Notes: generated by a model not told the origin, from the sequence alone. Shown: positions 38,465-48,328, numbered from the stretch's first letter. The stretch is 64,000 bases of DNA from an uncultured Psychroserpens sp. (GCA_947489585.1 CANLEE010000010.1:62001-126000); one strand, 5' to 3'. Translations and numbers: made by a program.

Positions 38465-39197
38465 CTTTAATAGCTTCTAATTCAATTTTAGAGAGTAATT
38501 TTAATTGTCCGCTTTCAAATAATTGGGGCAAGTTTGTTAATGCTACAGAAGCCTTTTCTGGTTTGTAATTATTATAATCAACAAACCGAATCCCTTTAAC
38601 ATAACGCTCATTGTATGCTTCTCTAAAGCGAACACCTTTGCCATCACTTTCATTATAAGAATAGGCTAGATATTCAACTTTAAACGTTTCAGAATTTATC
38701 CAATAAAGAAACACATCTTCGAAGTCCTCTCCTCCTCCATCTGGATTAAACGTCACCTGTATGGTATGATAATTTTTATCTTTTATTGAAATATCTTTCA
38801 ATGCTACTTTGTTAACCGCTCTATCATTTAAACCATAAGGCAATACTGAAAAATAATGCACAGAATTGACAGAAGCCGAATACCGAGTCACCATAGAATC
38901 TGGGACGTCAACAACTTCATAATTTATACGACGCGTAAAGCCATTATTAGTTAATGAATCAACAATCCAATCTTTATCTTTATTTTGCATTCTAACTAAC
39001 GAATATACACCTCCAGATCGTATGGCTCTATAACGGCGATCTCTAAAAACATAAGTGATATCTGATGCGCCTACACTTTGACTTCCAGAAACCTCAAATG
39101 ATTTGTCAATAATAGTTTGAGCAGATAGCATTTCAGTAGGTTGCTCTTTACAGTTTAACAGAAAAAAAGATAGTATAGCTAATAGTGAATATTTCAT
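38457..39197 (-). CDS. DUF6503-like lipoprotein
   Basis: A 246-residue lipoprotein with signal MKYSLLAILSFFLLNC (lipobox Cys16). The mature protein begins with a helix (AQTIIDKSFEVSGSQ) followed by long beta strands (ITYVFRDRRYRAIRSGG; DVFLYWINSETFKVEYLAYS), resembling the DUF6503 group and LolA/LppX-like lipid binders. It is distantly similar in pattern to the exported protein at 27146-27973. The function is unknown. Some database entries of this type carry misleading aldolase names, probably from nearby deoC genes. Its stop overlaps the convergent phosphatase gene by 8 bp. Confidence 0.65.
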   Translation of the reverse strand: MKYSLLAILSFFLLNCKEQPTEMLSAQTIIDKSFEVSGSQSVGASDITYVFRDRRYRAIRSGGVYSLVRMQNKDKDWIVDSLTNNGFTRRINYEVVDVPDSMVTRYSASVNSVHYFSVLPYGLNDRAVNKVALKDISIKDKNYHTIQVTFNPDGGGEDFEDVFLYWINSETFKVEYLAYSYNESDGKGVRFREAYNERYVKGIRFVDYNNYKPEKASVALTNLPQLFESGQLKLLSKIELEAIKVN

Positions 39198-39266
39198 TTG
39201 TGGTATGTTTCAGAGTTAAGTCGGAAAACTAACAAATTAATAACAGTTATAAATGTTAAAAATAAT

Positions 39267-39274
39267 TACCTTTG
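39267..39274 (+). promoter_or_regulatory. -7 box of smpB, 6 bp before the ATG
   Basis: TACCTTTG fits TAnnTTTG. It ends six bases before the ATG at 39281, so the transcript should start at or within a base or two of the start codon. The in-frame TTG at 39272 lies inside the box. Confidence 0.6.
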
Positions 39275-39280
39275 CTCTCC

Positions 39281-39739
39281 ATGCAAAACACGGTTAACAT
39301 AAAGAATAAAAAAGCGAAGTTTGAGTACGAAATTCTAGATACGTACACAGCTGGTATTGTCTTAACCGGAACCGAAATAAAGTCTATAAGAGATAGTAAA
39401 GCTTCTATTGCGGAAAGCTTTTGTGAGTTTAATGATCGTGGCGAATTATTTGTCATCAATATGACCATTCAAGAATATATCTTCGGAAATTACTACAACC
39501 ATAAACCTAAAGCCGAACGAAAATTATTACTTAATAAGCGTGAATTGAAAAAGCTTGAAAAGGAAGTTAATGTCAAAGGAAATTCGATTATTCCACTTCG
39601 ATTGTTTATCAATGAAAAAGGATTAGCAAAACTTGAAATAGCCCTAGGAAAAGGTAAAAAACTCTTCGATAAGCGTGATACTATAAAAGATCGCGATAAT
39701 AAACGAAACCTCGATCGTATTAAGAAAATTTACAAGTAA
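39281..39739 (+). CDS. smpB: SsrA-binding protein SmpB
   Basis: A 152-residue RNA-binding protein that partners tmRNA in rescuing stalled ribosomes. Family marks are NKKAKFEYEILDTYTAGIVL, the core LTGTEIKSIR, YIFGNYYNHKPKAERKLLLN, and the C-terminal tail DKRDTIKDRDNKRN that enters the mRNA channel. The start at 39281 (MQNTVNIKNKK) is preferred because three upstream codons lie in the -7 box. The tmRNA gene (ssrA) is not visible in this window. It is a single gene, divergent from the DUF6503-like gene. Confidence 0.96.
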   Translation: MQNTVNIKNKKAKFEYEILDTYTAGIVLTGTEIKSIRDSKASIAESFCEFNDRGELFVINMTIQEYIFGNYYNHKPKAERKLLLNKRELKKLEKEVNVKGNSIIPLRLFINEKGLAKLEIALGKGKKLFDKRDTIKDRDNKRNLDRIKKIYK

Positions 39740-39908
39740 ATAGGTTTTTGGCTTAAAAATTGTTGTAAGAAAAGATTTAACAATTAGGTTAGTTTTATTT
39801 ATGATTGTTTAACAATCGACCAGTATAAAATGTCTATGTTTGGCAATTGCTAGGCAACCTTTTTATAAAAAAGTACGTCTATATAATAAAGACCATCAAT
39901 CAATTCTT

Positions 39909-42374
39909 ATGAAAACAAAATTACTCTCTACTTTTGCATTTTTATGTGCCTTCATTTCATTTTCTCAAATCAAAGGAACCGTTACAGATAATAAAAATGA
40001 ACCGCTACCTTTTGTCAATATTTATATTGAAAACACTTATACAGGAACAACAAGCAATGAAGATGGAGACTACGAACTTAATATCAAAGAACCTAAAACA
40101 TACACTGTTGTTTTTCAATTTTTAGGGTATAAAACCGTTAAGAAGAAGGTAGATATAAACGCGTTTCCTTATACATTAGATGCGATATTATTAGATGAAG
40201 AAATCTCGCTCAATGAGGTGGTCATTAATGCTGAAGAAAATCCAGCGAACATCATTATGCGTAAAGCCATAGCTAAACGAAAAGAAAATCAAAATAAAAT
40301 TCAAAGTTATAAAGCCGATTTCTATTCTCGAGGGCTTATTAGAATCAAAGACGCTCCAGAAAAAATATTAGGAGAAGAGATTGGTGATCTTGGAGGCGGC
40401 TTAGATTCGACCAGAAGTGGTGTAATTTACCTCTCTGAAACGGTATCAAAGTTAGAGTATTTAAGACCTAATAAACTCAAAGAAAAAATATTAGCCTCTA
40501 AAGTTAGTGGTGATAGTAAAGGCTTTAGTTTTAATAATGCAATTGATGTCGACTTTGATTTATATGACAATACAGTTGCTGTAGGAAATCAGATTATCAC
40601 GCCTATTGCAAATAATGCTTTTGGTTATTATCGTTACAAATTAGAAGGTGTGTTTTATGACGACAGAGGAAATTTGATTAATAAAATTAAAGCGACACCA
40701 CGTCGCAAAAACGATCCTGTTTTTGAAGGTTATATCTATATTGTAGAAGATCAATGGACGATTTACGCAGCCGAATTAGATCTTACCGGAATTCAAGCAC
40801 GCTTACCTGCAGTTGATAAAGTAACAATCACTCAAAGTTTTTCTTTTTCTGAACAAGATAATATTTGGGCAAAAATATCTCAAAATATCGATTTTAAATA
40901 TGGTCTCTTCGGAATTAAAGGCGATGGTCGTTTTACAGCAGTATTTAGCGATTATAAGTTTAATCCTGGTTTGGAACGTAAAAACTTCACAAGAGAAATT
41001 GTTTCCTTTGCAGATGAAGCCAACAAAAAAGATTCTACATTTTGGAATACCATTAGACCTGTACCTCTAACCGTTGAAGAAATCACAGATTATGTCAAAA
41101 AAGATAGCATCCAAATTGTTAGAGAATCAAAAACTTATCAAGATTCTGTAGATACAGTATCCAATAAATTTAAATTAGCTGATATTATTGGTGGTTATAC
41201 CTATACCAATTCTTACGAAAACTGGAGTGCTGGTATCTCTTCTCCTATTGAAGCGATAAGCTTTAATACAGTTCAAGGTTGGAATGCTAATATTGGTGCA
41301 TTTTACACCAAAGATTTCAATGACTATGAACGTTATTTTTCAGTAAGAGGAAATATAAATTATGGTTTTAGTGACGAACGATTACGAGGTACTTTAGCCG
41401 CCACTTATAAATTTAATAATAAAAGTAGACCTTATTTGACTCTTTCTGGTGGTGTCATCACACAGCAATTTAATGCTAGTAACCCAATTTCAAAAATTCT
41501 AAACACATCGTATTCGATGTTTTCGGAAGAAAATTATATGAAAATTTATGAGAATAGCTTTGTACAAGCTGCCTATTCTAATGAATTATTTAATGGGTTT
41601 AGAATTAATGCTAGTTTAGGATATCAAAGACGAAAAGCATTGTTCAATACCACCGATCAAGCTTGGTATCCAAAAGCAGACAAAGTATATACGAGCAACA
41701 ACCCTTTAGATGAAACAGCATATGGTGTTGCGCCTTTTGATACACATAATATCATGAAACTTAATTTAACAGCTCGTATCAATTTTGCGCAAAACTATTT
41801 GAGCTATCCTGATGGGAAATACAATATTCCAAATTCTAAATACCCAACTGTAATTTTAGGCTATGAAAAAGGGTTTTCATCATCTATTGACAATTATAAT
41901 TTTGATCAAGTTAAAATACGTGTAAGGCAAGGTCTCAATGTTGGAGACAAAGGACGTTTGCAGTATAATTTAAAAGCAGGCAAATTCTTTAATGCCGACG
42001 ATATTGCTTTTGTAGATTTCCAACACTTTAATGGTAATCAAACCAATGTTGGTTCTGGTTCATACCTCAATGTGTTTAATAATTTACCATATTATGTAGG
42101 TAGTACCAATGATTCATACTTAGAAATGCATGCAGAACATGATTTTAATGGATTTCTCCTCGGAAGAGTGCCTCTACTTAAAAAGCTTAATTTCAATCTC
42201 ATAATTGGAGCGCATGCGCTAGCAACACCAGATAATAGACCTTACCAAGAATATACCATTGGTTTAGATAATATTGGCTGGGGGAAATTTAGATTTTTAC
42301 GTTTAGATTATGTGCGTTCGTATCAAAGCGGATTTCAAAGTGATGCCATTTTATTTGGTCTAAAGTTCTTTTAA
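39909..42374 (+). CDS. DUF5686 outer-membrane protein with carboxypeptidase-like regulatory domain
   Basis: An 821-residue protein starting with a signal peptide (MKTKLLSTFAFLCAFISFSQ) at the ATG at 39909; the 23 in-frame codons before it are not signal-like. A CarboxypepD_reg-like beta sandwich (about residues 20-100; IKGTVTDNKNEPLPFVNIYI) is followed by the DUF5686 region and a strand-rich C-terminal half ending in Phe (ILFGLKFF), as in outer-membrane barrels. The overall form is TonB-receptor-like, but there is no plug domain or TonB box. The function is unknown and there is no SusD neighbour. It ends 4 bp before the convergent S51 peptidase gene. Confidence 0.85.
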   Translation: MKTKLLSTFAFLCAFISFSQIKGTVTDNKNEPLPFVNIYIENTYTGTTSNEDGDYELNIKEPKTYTVVFQFLGYKTVKKKVDINAFPYTLDAILLDEEISLNEVVINAEENPANIIMRKAIAKRKENQNKIQSYKADFYSRGLIRIKDAPEKILGEEIGDLGGGLDSTRSGVIYLSETVSKLEYLRPNKLKEKILASKVSGDSKGFSFNNAIDVDFDLYDNTVAVGNQIITPIANNAFGYYRYKLEGVFYDDRGNLINKIKATPRRKNDPVFEGYIYIVEDQWTIYAAELDLTGIQARLPAVDKVTITQSFSFSEQDNIWAKISQNIDFKYGLFGIKGDGRFTAVFSDYKFNPGLERKNFTREIVSFADEANKKDSTFWNTIRPVPLTVEEITDYVKKDSIQIVRESKTYQDSVDTVSNKFKLADIIGGYTYTNSYENWSAGISSPIEAISFNTVQGWNANIGAFYTKDFNDYERYFSVRGNINYGFSDERLRGTLAATYKFNNKSRPYLTLSGGVITQQFNASNPISKILNTSYSMFSEENYMKIYENSFVQAAYSNELFNGFRINASLGYQRRKALFNTTDQAWYPKADKVYTSNNPLDETAYGVAPFDTHNIMKLNLTARINFAQNYLSYPDGKYNIPNSKYPTVILGYEKGFSSSIDNYNFDQVKIRVRQGLNVGDKGRLQYNLKAGKFFNADDIAFVDFQHFNGNQTNVGSGSYLNVFNNLPYYVGSTNDSYLEMHAEHDFNGFLLGRVPLLKKLNFNLIIGAHALATPDNRPYQEYTIGLDNIGWGKFRFLRLDYVRSYQSGFQSDAILFGLKFF

Positions 42375-42378
42375 GGTA

Positions 42379-43656
42379 TTAATTTTTTATCAACTTAAAG
42401 GTTTCTTGAAATCCTTCAGAAGATAACTTTAAAACATATAATCCTGAAGCAAGACCAGAGAATTTTAGTTGGGACTGGTTTTGATATTGAGCAACTAACT
42501 TTCCGAAGACATCATATAGTTTTGCATCAAATTCAGTATGCTGTGAATCGATAGTGATACTATCACGAAACGGATTTGGGCCTACGGAAATTTGCAAGTC
42601 ATGAGTTTCTGTGACACTTAGCAAATCGCAGTTTGGATTCACTGTCGAAGCGGTTGAAAACGTTCCACTCGCCACAGACCAGTTTTCCCAAATGTGACCT
42701 CCTCCATCATACCAGTTACTTAAATCAATATAGTTTTCACCTGTCTCTGTGCCCGGAATTTTTGCCACTTTAATGGCTTCACTTCCTTGATTCCATGTTA
42801 GAGCTTGTCCGTCAACACAGGTTTCTGGCATAAAATCGGTAGTGCAATTTGATTGCAAAAAAAAGGCAAACTCTGGATAGGTTGGATACTCACCAAAAAC
42901 CAATGCACGGCCAGATGGTTCAATACAAACTGCTGTATATTCATTACAAGCAATCCCAAAAGCACGCGAATTATTATCGGTAGCATAACGCGCTAAAAAA
43001 GCACTATGTCGCCCGCGACGATCTGGGTCATCATAATGTGTATCAGTAATAACATTCTCCAAAAACGGGACATTTAAAAAGTCATTATAACCTAAGGTCA
43101 TTCTGTTATGATAAGGATTTGACAGGGCTTGAGCATTTGTGACTGTTCCATTTTCCGCAGAAAAATAAGCACTCCCTAAAATTGCCATTCCAGCACTTGT
43201 TCCTCCAATAACACCTCCTTTAATATTGACAAAATTGTTAAGCGCAGTTTCCATAGCATTATCCTTAAAGAAGCTTACATAATTAAATTGATCACCTCCA
43301 GCAAACCAAATCGCCTCAGCATTCTCAACTTTTTGCAACACATAAGGATCAATTGCTCCTGCAGCGTTATCAATCACAAACGTAGTTACAGAGTTAATTG
43401 TAACCCCCAACTCTGAATACATATAATTATTATAACCATCACTTCCAGACGCTCTTAACACCACAACATCACCTCCATTAGCCTTTTCTAAAAACCAAAT
43501 CATAGCATTGTCATTTTCACTGGCTCCACCCATTAGGCAGATTCCAAATTCGTGATTCGTATCAATGTCTGTAGAACTGCCTGTTGCATACTCAGTATAG
43601 TTTTGAGCTGTGACAATTTGTGTTAACACAATAAATAACAATGTAATCTTCTTCAT
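42379..43656 (-). CDS. Secreted S51 (cyanophycinase-like) peptidase with T9SS sorting domain
   Basis: A 425-residue exported protein (signal MKKITLLFIVLTQIVTAQ). The peptidase part has the S51/cyanophycinase pattern: GGDQFNY, the nucleophile elbow GGTSAGMAILG (Ser near 155), and the later DTHYDDPDRRGRHS with the conserved His and Arg residues. The C-terminal 80 residues (SVGPNPFRDS to QETFKLIKN) are a T9SS type A sorting domain, so the enzyme is exported across the outer membrane. Cyanophycinases cleave the Asp-Arg polymer made by cyanobacteria, so use of cyanophycin or another Asp-rich peptide from outside is plausible. Pcm lies just upstream (3 bp gap). Confidence 0.85.
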   Translation of the reverse strand: MKKITLLFIVLTQIVTAQNYTEYATGSSTDIDTNHEFGICLMGGASENDNAMIWFLEKANGGDVVVLRASGSDGYNNYMYSELGVTINSVTTFVIDNAAGAIDPYVLQKVENAEAIWFAGGDQFNYVSFFKDNAMETALNNFVNIKGGVIGGTSAGMAILGSAYFSAENGTVTNAQALSNPYHNRMTLGYNDFLNVPFLENVITDTHYDDPDRRGRHSAFLARYATDNNSRAFGIACNEYTAVCIEPSGRALVFGEYPTYPEFAFFLQSNCTTDFMPETCVDGQALTWNQGSEAIKVAKIPGTETGENYIDLSNWYDGGGHIWENWSVASGTFSTASTVNPNCDLLSVTETHDLQISVGPNPFRDSITIDSQHTEFDAKLYDVFGKLVAQYQNQSQLKFSGLASGLYVLKLSSEGFQETFKLIKN

Positions 43657-43659
43657 AGT

Positions 43660-44301
43660 CTAATTCTTGTCTTCTAATAAAGGTACAAAACGAAATTCGC
43701 CAAATTCATGCTGTTCAAACTCTTTTGGTCCTTTTCTAACAAATAGGGTCATGATTTGTACATCTTCTCCAACAGGAATCACTAAGCGTCCTCCAATTTT
43801 TAACTGACTTAACAAAGGTTTTGGAACAAATGGTGCTCCAGCAGTGACAATAATACTATCAAAAGGGGCTTCGGTTTCTAAACCAATATAACCATCTCCA
43901 AAAATAAGTTTCTTTGCACGATAGCCCAATTTTGGTAAAAATTTACTGGTTTTTTTATAGAGCTCATGCTGACGCTCGATACTATATACTTTTGCCCCTA
44001 ACAAACATAGCACGGCAGTTTGATAACCACTTCCTGTACCGATTTCTAAAACAGTATCTCCCGATTTTATTTGCATTAATTCGGTTTGAAATGCAACTGT
44101 ATAAGGTTGAGAAATGGTTTGGTCTGCTGCAATTGGAAAGGCTTTATCTTGATAGGCATGATCTAAAAAACTAGAATCCATAAAAAGATGCCTTGGAATT
44201 TTCCCTATAACATCTAATACTTTTTCATTAGCTATACCTTTAGTTTTAAGTGTAGCAACTAATTGCTGCCGTAGGCCTTGATGTTTAAACGTGTCTTTCA
44301 C
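43660..44301 (-). CDS. pcm: Protein-L-isoaspartate O-methyltransferase
   Basis: A 213-residue SAM-dependent enzyme that methylates damaged isoaspartyl residues to start their repair. The substrate motif TISQPYTVAFQTELM, the SAM-binding VLEIGTGSGYQTAVL (about 80-94), and IIVTAGAPFVPKPLL are all present. It is cytoplasmic with no signal peptide. It is followed after 3 bp by the S51 peptidase gene. Both products concern unusual aspartyl linkages, which may be more than chance, but Pcm genes have many different neighbours. Confidence 0.94.
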   Translation of the reverse strand: MKDTFKHQGLRQQLVATLKTKGIANEKVLDVIGKIPRHLFMDSSFLDHAYQDKAFPIAADQTISQPYTVAFQTELMQIKSGDTVLEIGTGSGYQTAVLCLLGAKVYSIERQHELYKKTSKFLPKLGYRAKKLIFGDGYIGLETEAPFDSIIVTAGAPFVPKPLLSQLKIGGRLVIPVGEDVQIMTLFVRKGPKEFEQHEFGEFRFVPLLEDKN

Positions 44302-44433
44302 AGTAGTTAAGTTTACTATGCTAAAATAACTGAAACATTTTTATACTGAAAGCTAAATCTAATTGAATTATTAAATTCATAAAAACAAGTATTATTTATC
44401 CCCAATTTCACACAAAAAAACGTCTAAAAATCT

Positions 44434-44441
44434 TATTTTTG
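44434..44441 (+). promoter_or_regulatory. Candidate -7 box of the Gfo/Idh dehydrogenase gene
   Basis: TATTTTTG lies 16 bp before the ATG at 44458. No TTG partner is found at the usual distance. Confidence 0.4.
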
Positions 44442-44457
44442 TTGAAAACGTAAAACA

Positions 44458-45417
44458 ATGCTAAAAGCTGGTGTACTTGGTGCTGGTCATCTGGGTAAAA
44501 TTCATTTGAGACTTCTTAATCAATCTGAAAAATATAACCTTATCGGGTTTTATGACGCAGATGAAACCAATGCAAAAAAGGTAGAGGCCGAATTTGGTTA
44601 TAACTATTTTAATTCAATAGAAGCATTGATTGATGCTGTTGATATGGTCGATATTGTCACACCTACACTTTCGCATTATGATTGTGCAAAAAAAGCAATT
44701 GCCAAAGGCAAGCATATCTTTATTGAAAAACCAATTACCAATACCGTTGGAGAAGCTGAGCATATTAGAGAGTTACTGGCAAAACATGATATTCGTGGAC
44801 AAGTAGGACATGTAGAGCGCTTTAATCCAGCTTTTATTGCAGTGCAAGAACAGATTAAAAACCCAATGTTCATTGAAACCCATCGCTTAGCCGAATTTAA
44901 TCCCAGAGGTACTGATGTTCCTGTAGTATTAGATTTAATGATTCATGATATTGATATTATTTTAAGTGTTGTAAATTCAGAAGTTAAACATGTTTCAGCA
45001 AGTGGTGTTTCTGTTATAAGTGATACGCCAGATATAGCGAATGCTCGTATTGAATTTCAAAATGGTTGTGTTGCTAATTTAACTGCAAGTCGTATTTCGT
45101 TAAAGAATATGAGAAAAACGCGTTTCTTTCAAAAAGATGCGTATATCTCTGTAGATTTTCTAGAGAAGAAATGTGAAGTTGTAAAAATGAAAGATGCACC
45201 TGAACAGCCTGGAGATTTTGATATGATTCTTCAAAATGCAGAAGGCATTAAAAAACAAATTTATTTTGACAATCCTGAAATTGCTAATAACAATGCTATT
45301 TTAGATGAGTTGGAGACTTTTGCTGATGCTATCAACAATAATACAACACCTATAGTAACACTACATGATGGTACTGAAGCTTTACGTGTTGCTACAATGA
45401 TTATTGATCAATTTTAA
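44458..45417 (+). CDS. Gfo/Idh/MocA-family NAD(P)-dependent oxidoreductase
   Basis: A 319-residue protein with an N-terminal Rossmann fold (VLGAGHLGKIHLRLL, residues 5-19) and the family motif IFIEKPIT (about 91-98), whose Lys takes part in catalysis, followed by the C-terminal beta-sheet domain with HDIDIILSVV. Members oxidise or reduce sugars, inositol or related compounds such as biliverdin; the substrate is not evident. It is cytoplasmic. It starts a long rightward run of genes with short gaps, so it may be the first gene of an operon with the dehydrogenase at 45475. Confidence 0.9.
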   Translation: MLKAGVLGAGHLGKIHLRLLNQSEKYNLIGFYDADETNAKKVEAEFGYNYFNSIEALIDAVDMVDIVTPTLSHYDCAKKAIAKGKHIFIEKPITNTVGEAEHIRELLAKHDIRGQVGHVERFNPAFIAVQEQIKNPMFIETHRLAEFNPRGTDVPVVLDLMIHDIDIILSVVNSEVKHVSASGVSVISDTPDIANARIEFQNGCVANLTASRISLKNMRKTRFFQKDAYISVDFLEKKCEVVKMKDAPEQPGDFDMILQNAEGIKKQIYFDNPEIANNNAILDELETFADAINNNTTPIVTLHDGTEALRVATMIIDQF

Positions 45418-45474
45418 AATTTAACTCTTGCTCTTGTCTCTTAAAAATAAAAAAGAATAAAAACATAAATTTAA

Positions 45475-46365
45475 ATGAAAAATGTAGCAGTTATTGGAGC
45501 TGGAACAATGGGTAACGGAATTGCCCACACCTTCGCTCAATCTGGATTTAAAGTTCAATTAATTGATATTAACCAAGTATCTCTTCAACGAGGTATGGAT
45601 ACCATTGCTAAGAATTTAGATCGAATGGTGGCCAAAGAAAAAATTTCTGAAGCCGATAAGCAAGCCACTTTAAATAATATTACAACATTTACAGATATGA
45701 CTGCAGGTGTAGAATATGCTGGTCTTGTTGTAGAAGCTGCTACCGAAAACATTGATTTAAAACTTAATATATTCAAACAATTAGATGATGCTTGTGGTGA
45801 AGATACCATCTTAGCGACAAACACCTCTTCAATTTCTATTACACAAATAGCAGCGGTAACCTCTCGTCCAGATATGGTTATTGGTATGCACTTCATGAAT
45901 CCTGTACCAATTATGAAATTGGTTGAAATCATTCGTGGATATAACACAAGTGATGATGTCACTAATACCATTATGGAATTATCGAGAACTTTAGGTAAGA
46001 TTCCAACTGAAGTGAACGATTATCCTGGTTTTGTTGCAAATCGAATTTTAATGCCAATGCTTAATGAGTCTATCGAGACATTATATAATGGTGTTGCTGG
46101 TGTAGAAGAAATTGACACCGTTATGAAATTAGGAATGGCACACCCGATGGGTCCATTACAACTAGCCGATTTTATTGGTCTTGATGTCTGTTTGTCAATT
46201 TTAAATGTGATGTATGACGGATTTAAAAATCCAAAATACGCACCTTGTCCTCTACTGGTAAATATGGTCAACGCTGGAAAACTAGGTGTAAAATCTGGAG
46301 AAGGGTTTTATGATTATTCAGAAAGTAGAAAAGCAGAAAAAGTAGCGAAACAATTTAAAAAGTAA
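45475..46365 (+). CDS. 3-hydroxyacyl-CoA (3-hydroxybutyryl-CoA) dehydrogenase
   Basis: A 296-residue NAD-dependent dehydrogenase. The Rossmann start VIGAGTMGNGIAHTFAQSG (residues 5-23), the catalytic His-Glu pair in GMHFMNPVPIMKLVEI, and the C-terminal helical domain with PGFVANRILMPMLNE and MGPLQLADFIGLD are in place. It interconverts 3-hydroxyacyl-CoA and 3-oxoacyl-CoA, probably for short chains such as 3-hydroxybutyryl-CoA in fatty-acid or phenylacetate breakdown. The stand-alone form (no hydratase domain) fits Hbd/PaaH. Neighbours do not show which pathway it serves. Confidence 0.93.
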   Translation: MKNVAVIGAGTMGNGIAHTFAQSGFKVQLIDINQVSLQRGMDTIAKNLDRMVAKEKISEADKQATLNNITTFTDMTAGVEYAGLVVEAATENIDLKLNIFKQLDDACGEDTILATNTSSISITQIAAVTSRPDMVIGMHFMNPVPIMKLVEIIRGYNTSDDVTNTIMELSRTLGKIPTEVNDYPGFVANRILMPMLNESIETLYNGVAGVEEIDTVMKLGMAHPMGPLQLADFIGLDVCLSILNVMYDGFKNPKYAPCPLLVNMVNAGKLGVKSGEGFYDYSESRKAEKVAKQFKK

Positions 46366-46423
46366 AACGTCATTAGGAATTAGTAACTAGCACCTTCATA
46401 CTAATCTCTAATTACTTTATTAT

Positions 46424-47662
46424 ATGGCAAAAATACTTCCATTTAAAGCAGTAAGACCTACACGAGACAAAGTGAGCTTAGTGGCTTCTCGTTCCTATCA
46501 AACCTATACGCAAGCCGAACGTGAAGCACGACTAGATTACAATCCGTTTTCATTTTTGCATATCGTAAACCCTGGTTATAAATACGCAAGAGAGATTACA
46601 GGATCTGAGCGATATACACTGGTTCGAAATCGATACTTAGAATTTAAAGAAGATACTATTTTTGTTCATGATAAGAATCCTTCGTACTATATTTATAAGA
46701 TTGTAGATAGAGACCACCAAGTATTTAATGGTATAGTTGCAGCTGCAAGTGCTGAAGATTATGAAAAAGATATTATTAAAAAACACGAAGATACTATTGA
46801 ATACCGCGAACGTATTTTTAAAGATTATTTAAAAACAGTAGGGTTCAATGCTGAGCCTGTACTCTTAACTTATCCTGATAATTCTGTGATTTCAAAAATC
46901 ATGAAGGATGCACAAAAAGAGCGCGCAGAATTTGAATTCACAACGACATATCGCGATACACATTACCTCTGGAAATTAGAGAGCGATGCTCTTATTGAAA
47001 CAGTAAAAAAAGAGTTTGAAAAGATGCCAACCATTTACATTGCCGATGGTCATCATCGTTCAGCTTCATCGTATTTATTATATAAGGAAGAAAAGGAAAA
47101 CAATCCTAATCACAATGTTGATGCATCTTATAACCACTTTATGACCTTTTTAATTCCTGAATCTGAATTACGCATTCATGAATTTAATAGATTGGTAAAA
47201 GATTTAAATGGACTTTCAAAGGAAGAGTTTCTAATTCAGTTAGATACTATATTCAGAATAGAAAACAGAGGTATTATGCCTTATAAACCATCAAAAAAAC
47301 ATCATTTCAGTATGTATTTAGATGGTGAATTTTACTCGTTATATCTTCGGAAAGCATTGTACAATTTTGATACAGCTTTGGATGCGCTAGACCCTCAAAT
47401 TTTGTATAATACAATTCTACAACCAATTTTAGGCATTGATGACTTACGCAATGATATTCGTATGGATTATATCAACGGAAAAAAAGATATCATCAATGTA
47501 AAAGACCGCATTGATAATGGTGAATTTGCAGTTGGGTTTGGTATGGTTCCAATTAACATTAATGAAATGAAACAGATTGCAGACGACGGGCTCAAAATGC
47601 CACCAAAAAGTACGTTTATTGAACCAAAGTTGCGAAGTGGTGTGACAATCTATGAATTTTAA
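46424..47662 (+). CDS. DUF1015 family protein
   Basis: A 412-residue soluble protein of the DUF1015 family, which is widespread in bacteria and sometimes called HTH-containing or serine kinase-like. Visible family features are the start FKAVRPTRDKV, NPFSFLHIVNPGYKY, the central YIADGHHRSASSYL with a conserved His pair (about residue 208) and GFGMVPININEMKQIAD near the end. Homologues related to SbnI can phosphorylate free serine, but that activity cannot be assumed here. The next gene, yggS, starts 3 bp later, so expression is probably coupled. Confidence 0.85.
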   Translation: MAKILPFKAVRPTRDKVSLVASRSYQTYTQAEREARLDYNPFSFLHIVNPGYKYAREITGSERYTLVRNRYLEFKEDTIFVHDKNPSYYIYKIVDRDHQVFNGIVAAASAEDYEKDIIKKHEDTIEYRERIFKDYLKTVGFNAEPVLLTYPDNSVISKIMKDAQKERAEFEFTTTYRDTHYLWKLESDALIETVKKEFEKMPTIYIADGHHRSASSYLLYKEEKENNPNHNVDASYNHFMTFLIPESELRIHEFNRLVKDLNGLSKEEFLIQLDTIFRIENRGIMPYKPSKKHHFSMYLDGEFYSLYLRKALYNFDTALDALDPQILYNTILQPILGIDDLRNDIRMDYINGKKDIINVKDRIDNGEFAVGFGMVPININEMKQIADDGLKMPPKSTFIEPKLRSGVTIYEF

Positions 47663-47665
47663 AGC

Positions 47666-48328
47666 ATGAGTATAAAGCATAACCTAAGCAAGATAACATC
47701 TCTGTTACCTAAAAACGTCACTCTGGTTGCAGTTTCCAAAACTAAACCTGTATCAGATTTAATGGAAGCTTACAATGCTGGTCAGCGAATTTTTGGAGAA
47801 AATAAAATTCAAGAAATGGTTGAAAAGCACGAGCAGTTGCCAAAAGATATAGAGTGGCATATGATTGGTCATGTACAACGTAATAAGGTCAAATACATGG
47901 CTGAGTTTGTCAATTTAATTCATGGTGTTGACAGTTTAAAACTACTCAAAGAAATTAATAAACAAGCTAAAAAATATGACAGAGTCATCAGTTGTTTGTT
48001 ACAAATAAAAATTGCTGATGAAGACAGTAAATTTGGGATGTCTTCCCAAGAAGCAAAAGAATTAATTGTTTCTGAAGAATTTTCCGAATTAAAAAACGTT
48101 ACTATTACTGGTGTTATGGGAATGGCTACATTTACTGATAACACTAATCAAATTGAACAAGAGTTTAAACGACTTAAAGTTACATTTGAATTACTAAAAA
48201 CCATTGACAATTCGTTAGAAACGATAAGTATGGGAATGAGTGGTGATTATTCACTAGCAATTGATTGCGGAAGTACTATGATTCGTGTAGGAAGTAGTAT
48301 ATTTGGCAGTCGTAATTATTCTAACTAA
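47666..48328 (+). CDS. yggS: YggS-family PLP homeostasis protein
   Basis: A 220-residue PLP-binding protein of the YggS/PROSC family, with the PLP lysine Lys25 in VAVSKTKP, the motif GENKIQEMVEKHEQL, WHMIGHVQRNK, and the C-terminal SMGMSGDYSLAIDCGSTMIRVG. It has the barrel of alanine racemase without the second domain. It controls free PLP levels and affects amino-acid metabolism. The stop TAA at 48326-48328 is in the same reading frame as the exonuclease that follows with no stop between, and no ATG, GTG or TTG opens that second gene. Confidence 0.94.
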   Translation: MSIKHNLSKITSLLPKNVTLVAVSKTKPVSDLMEAYNAGQRIFGENKIQEMVEKHEQLPKDIEWHMIGHVQRNKVKYMAEFVNLIHGVDSLKLLKEINKQAKKYDRVISCLLQIKIADEDSKFGMSSQEAKELIVSEEFSELKNVTITGVMGMATFTDNTNQIEQEFKRLKVTFELLKTIDNSLETISMGMSGDYSLAIDCGSTMIRVGSSIFGSRNYSN

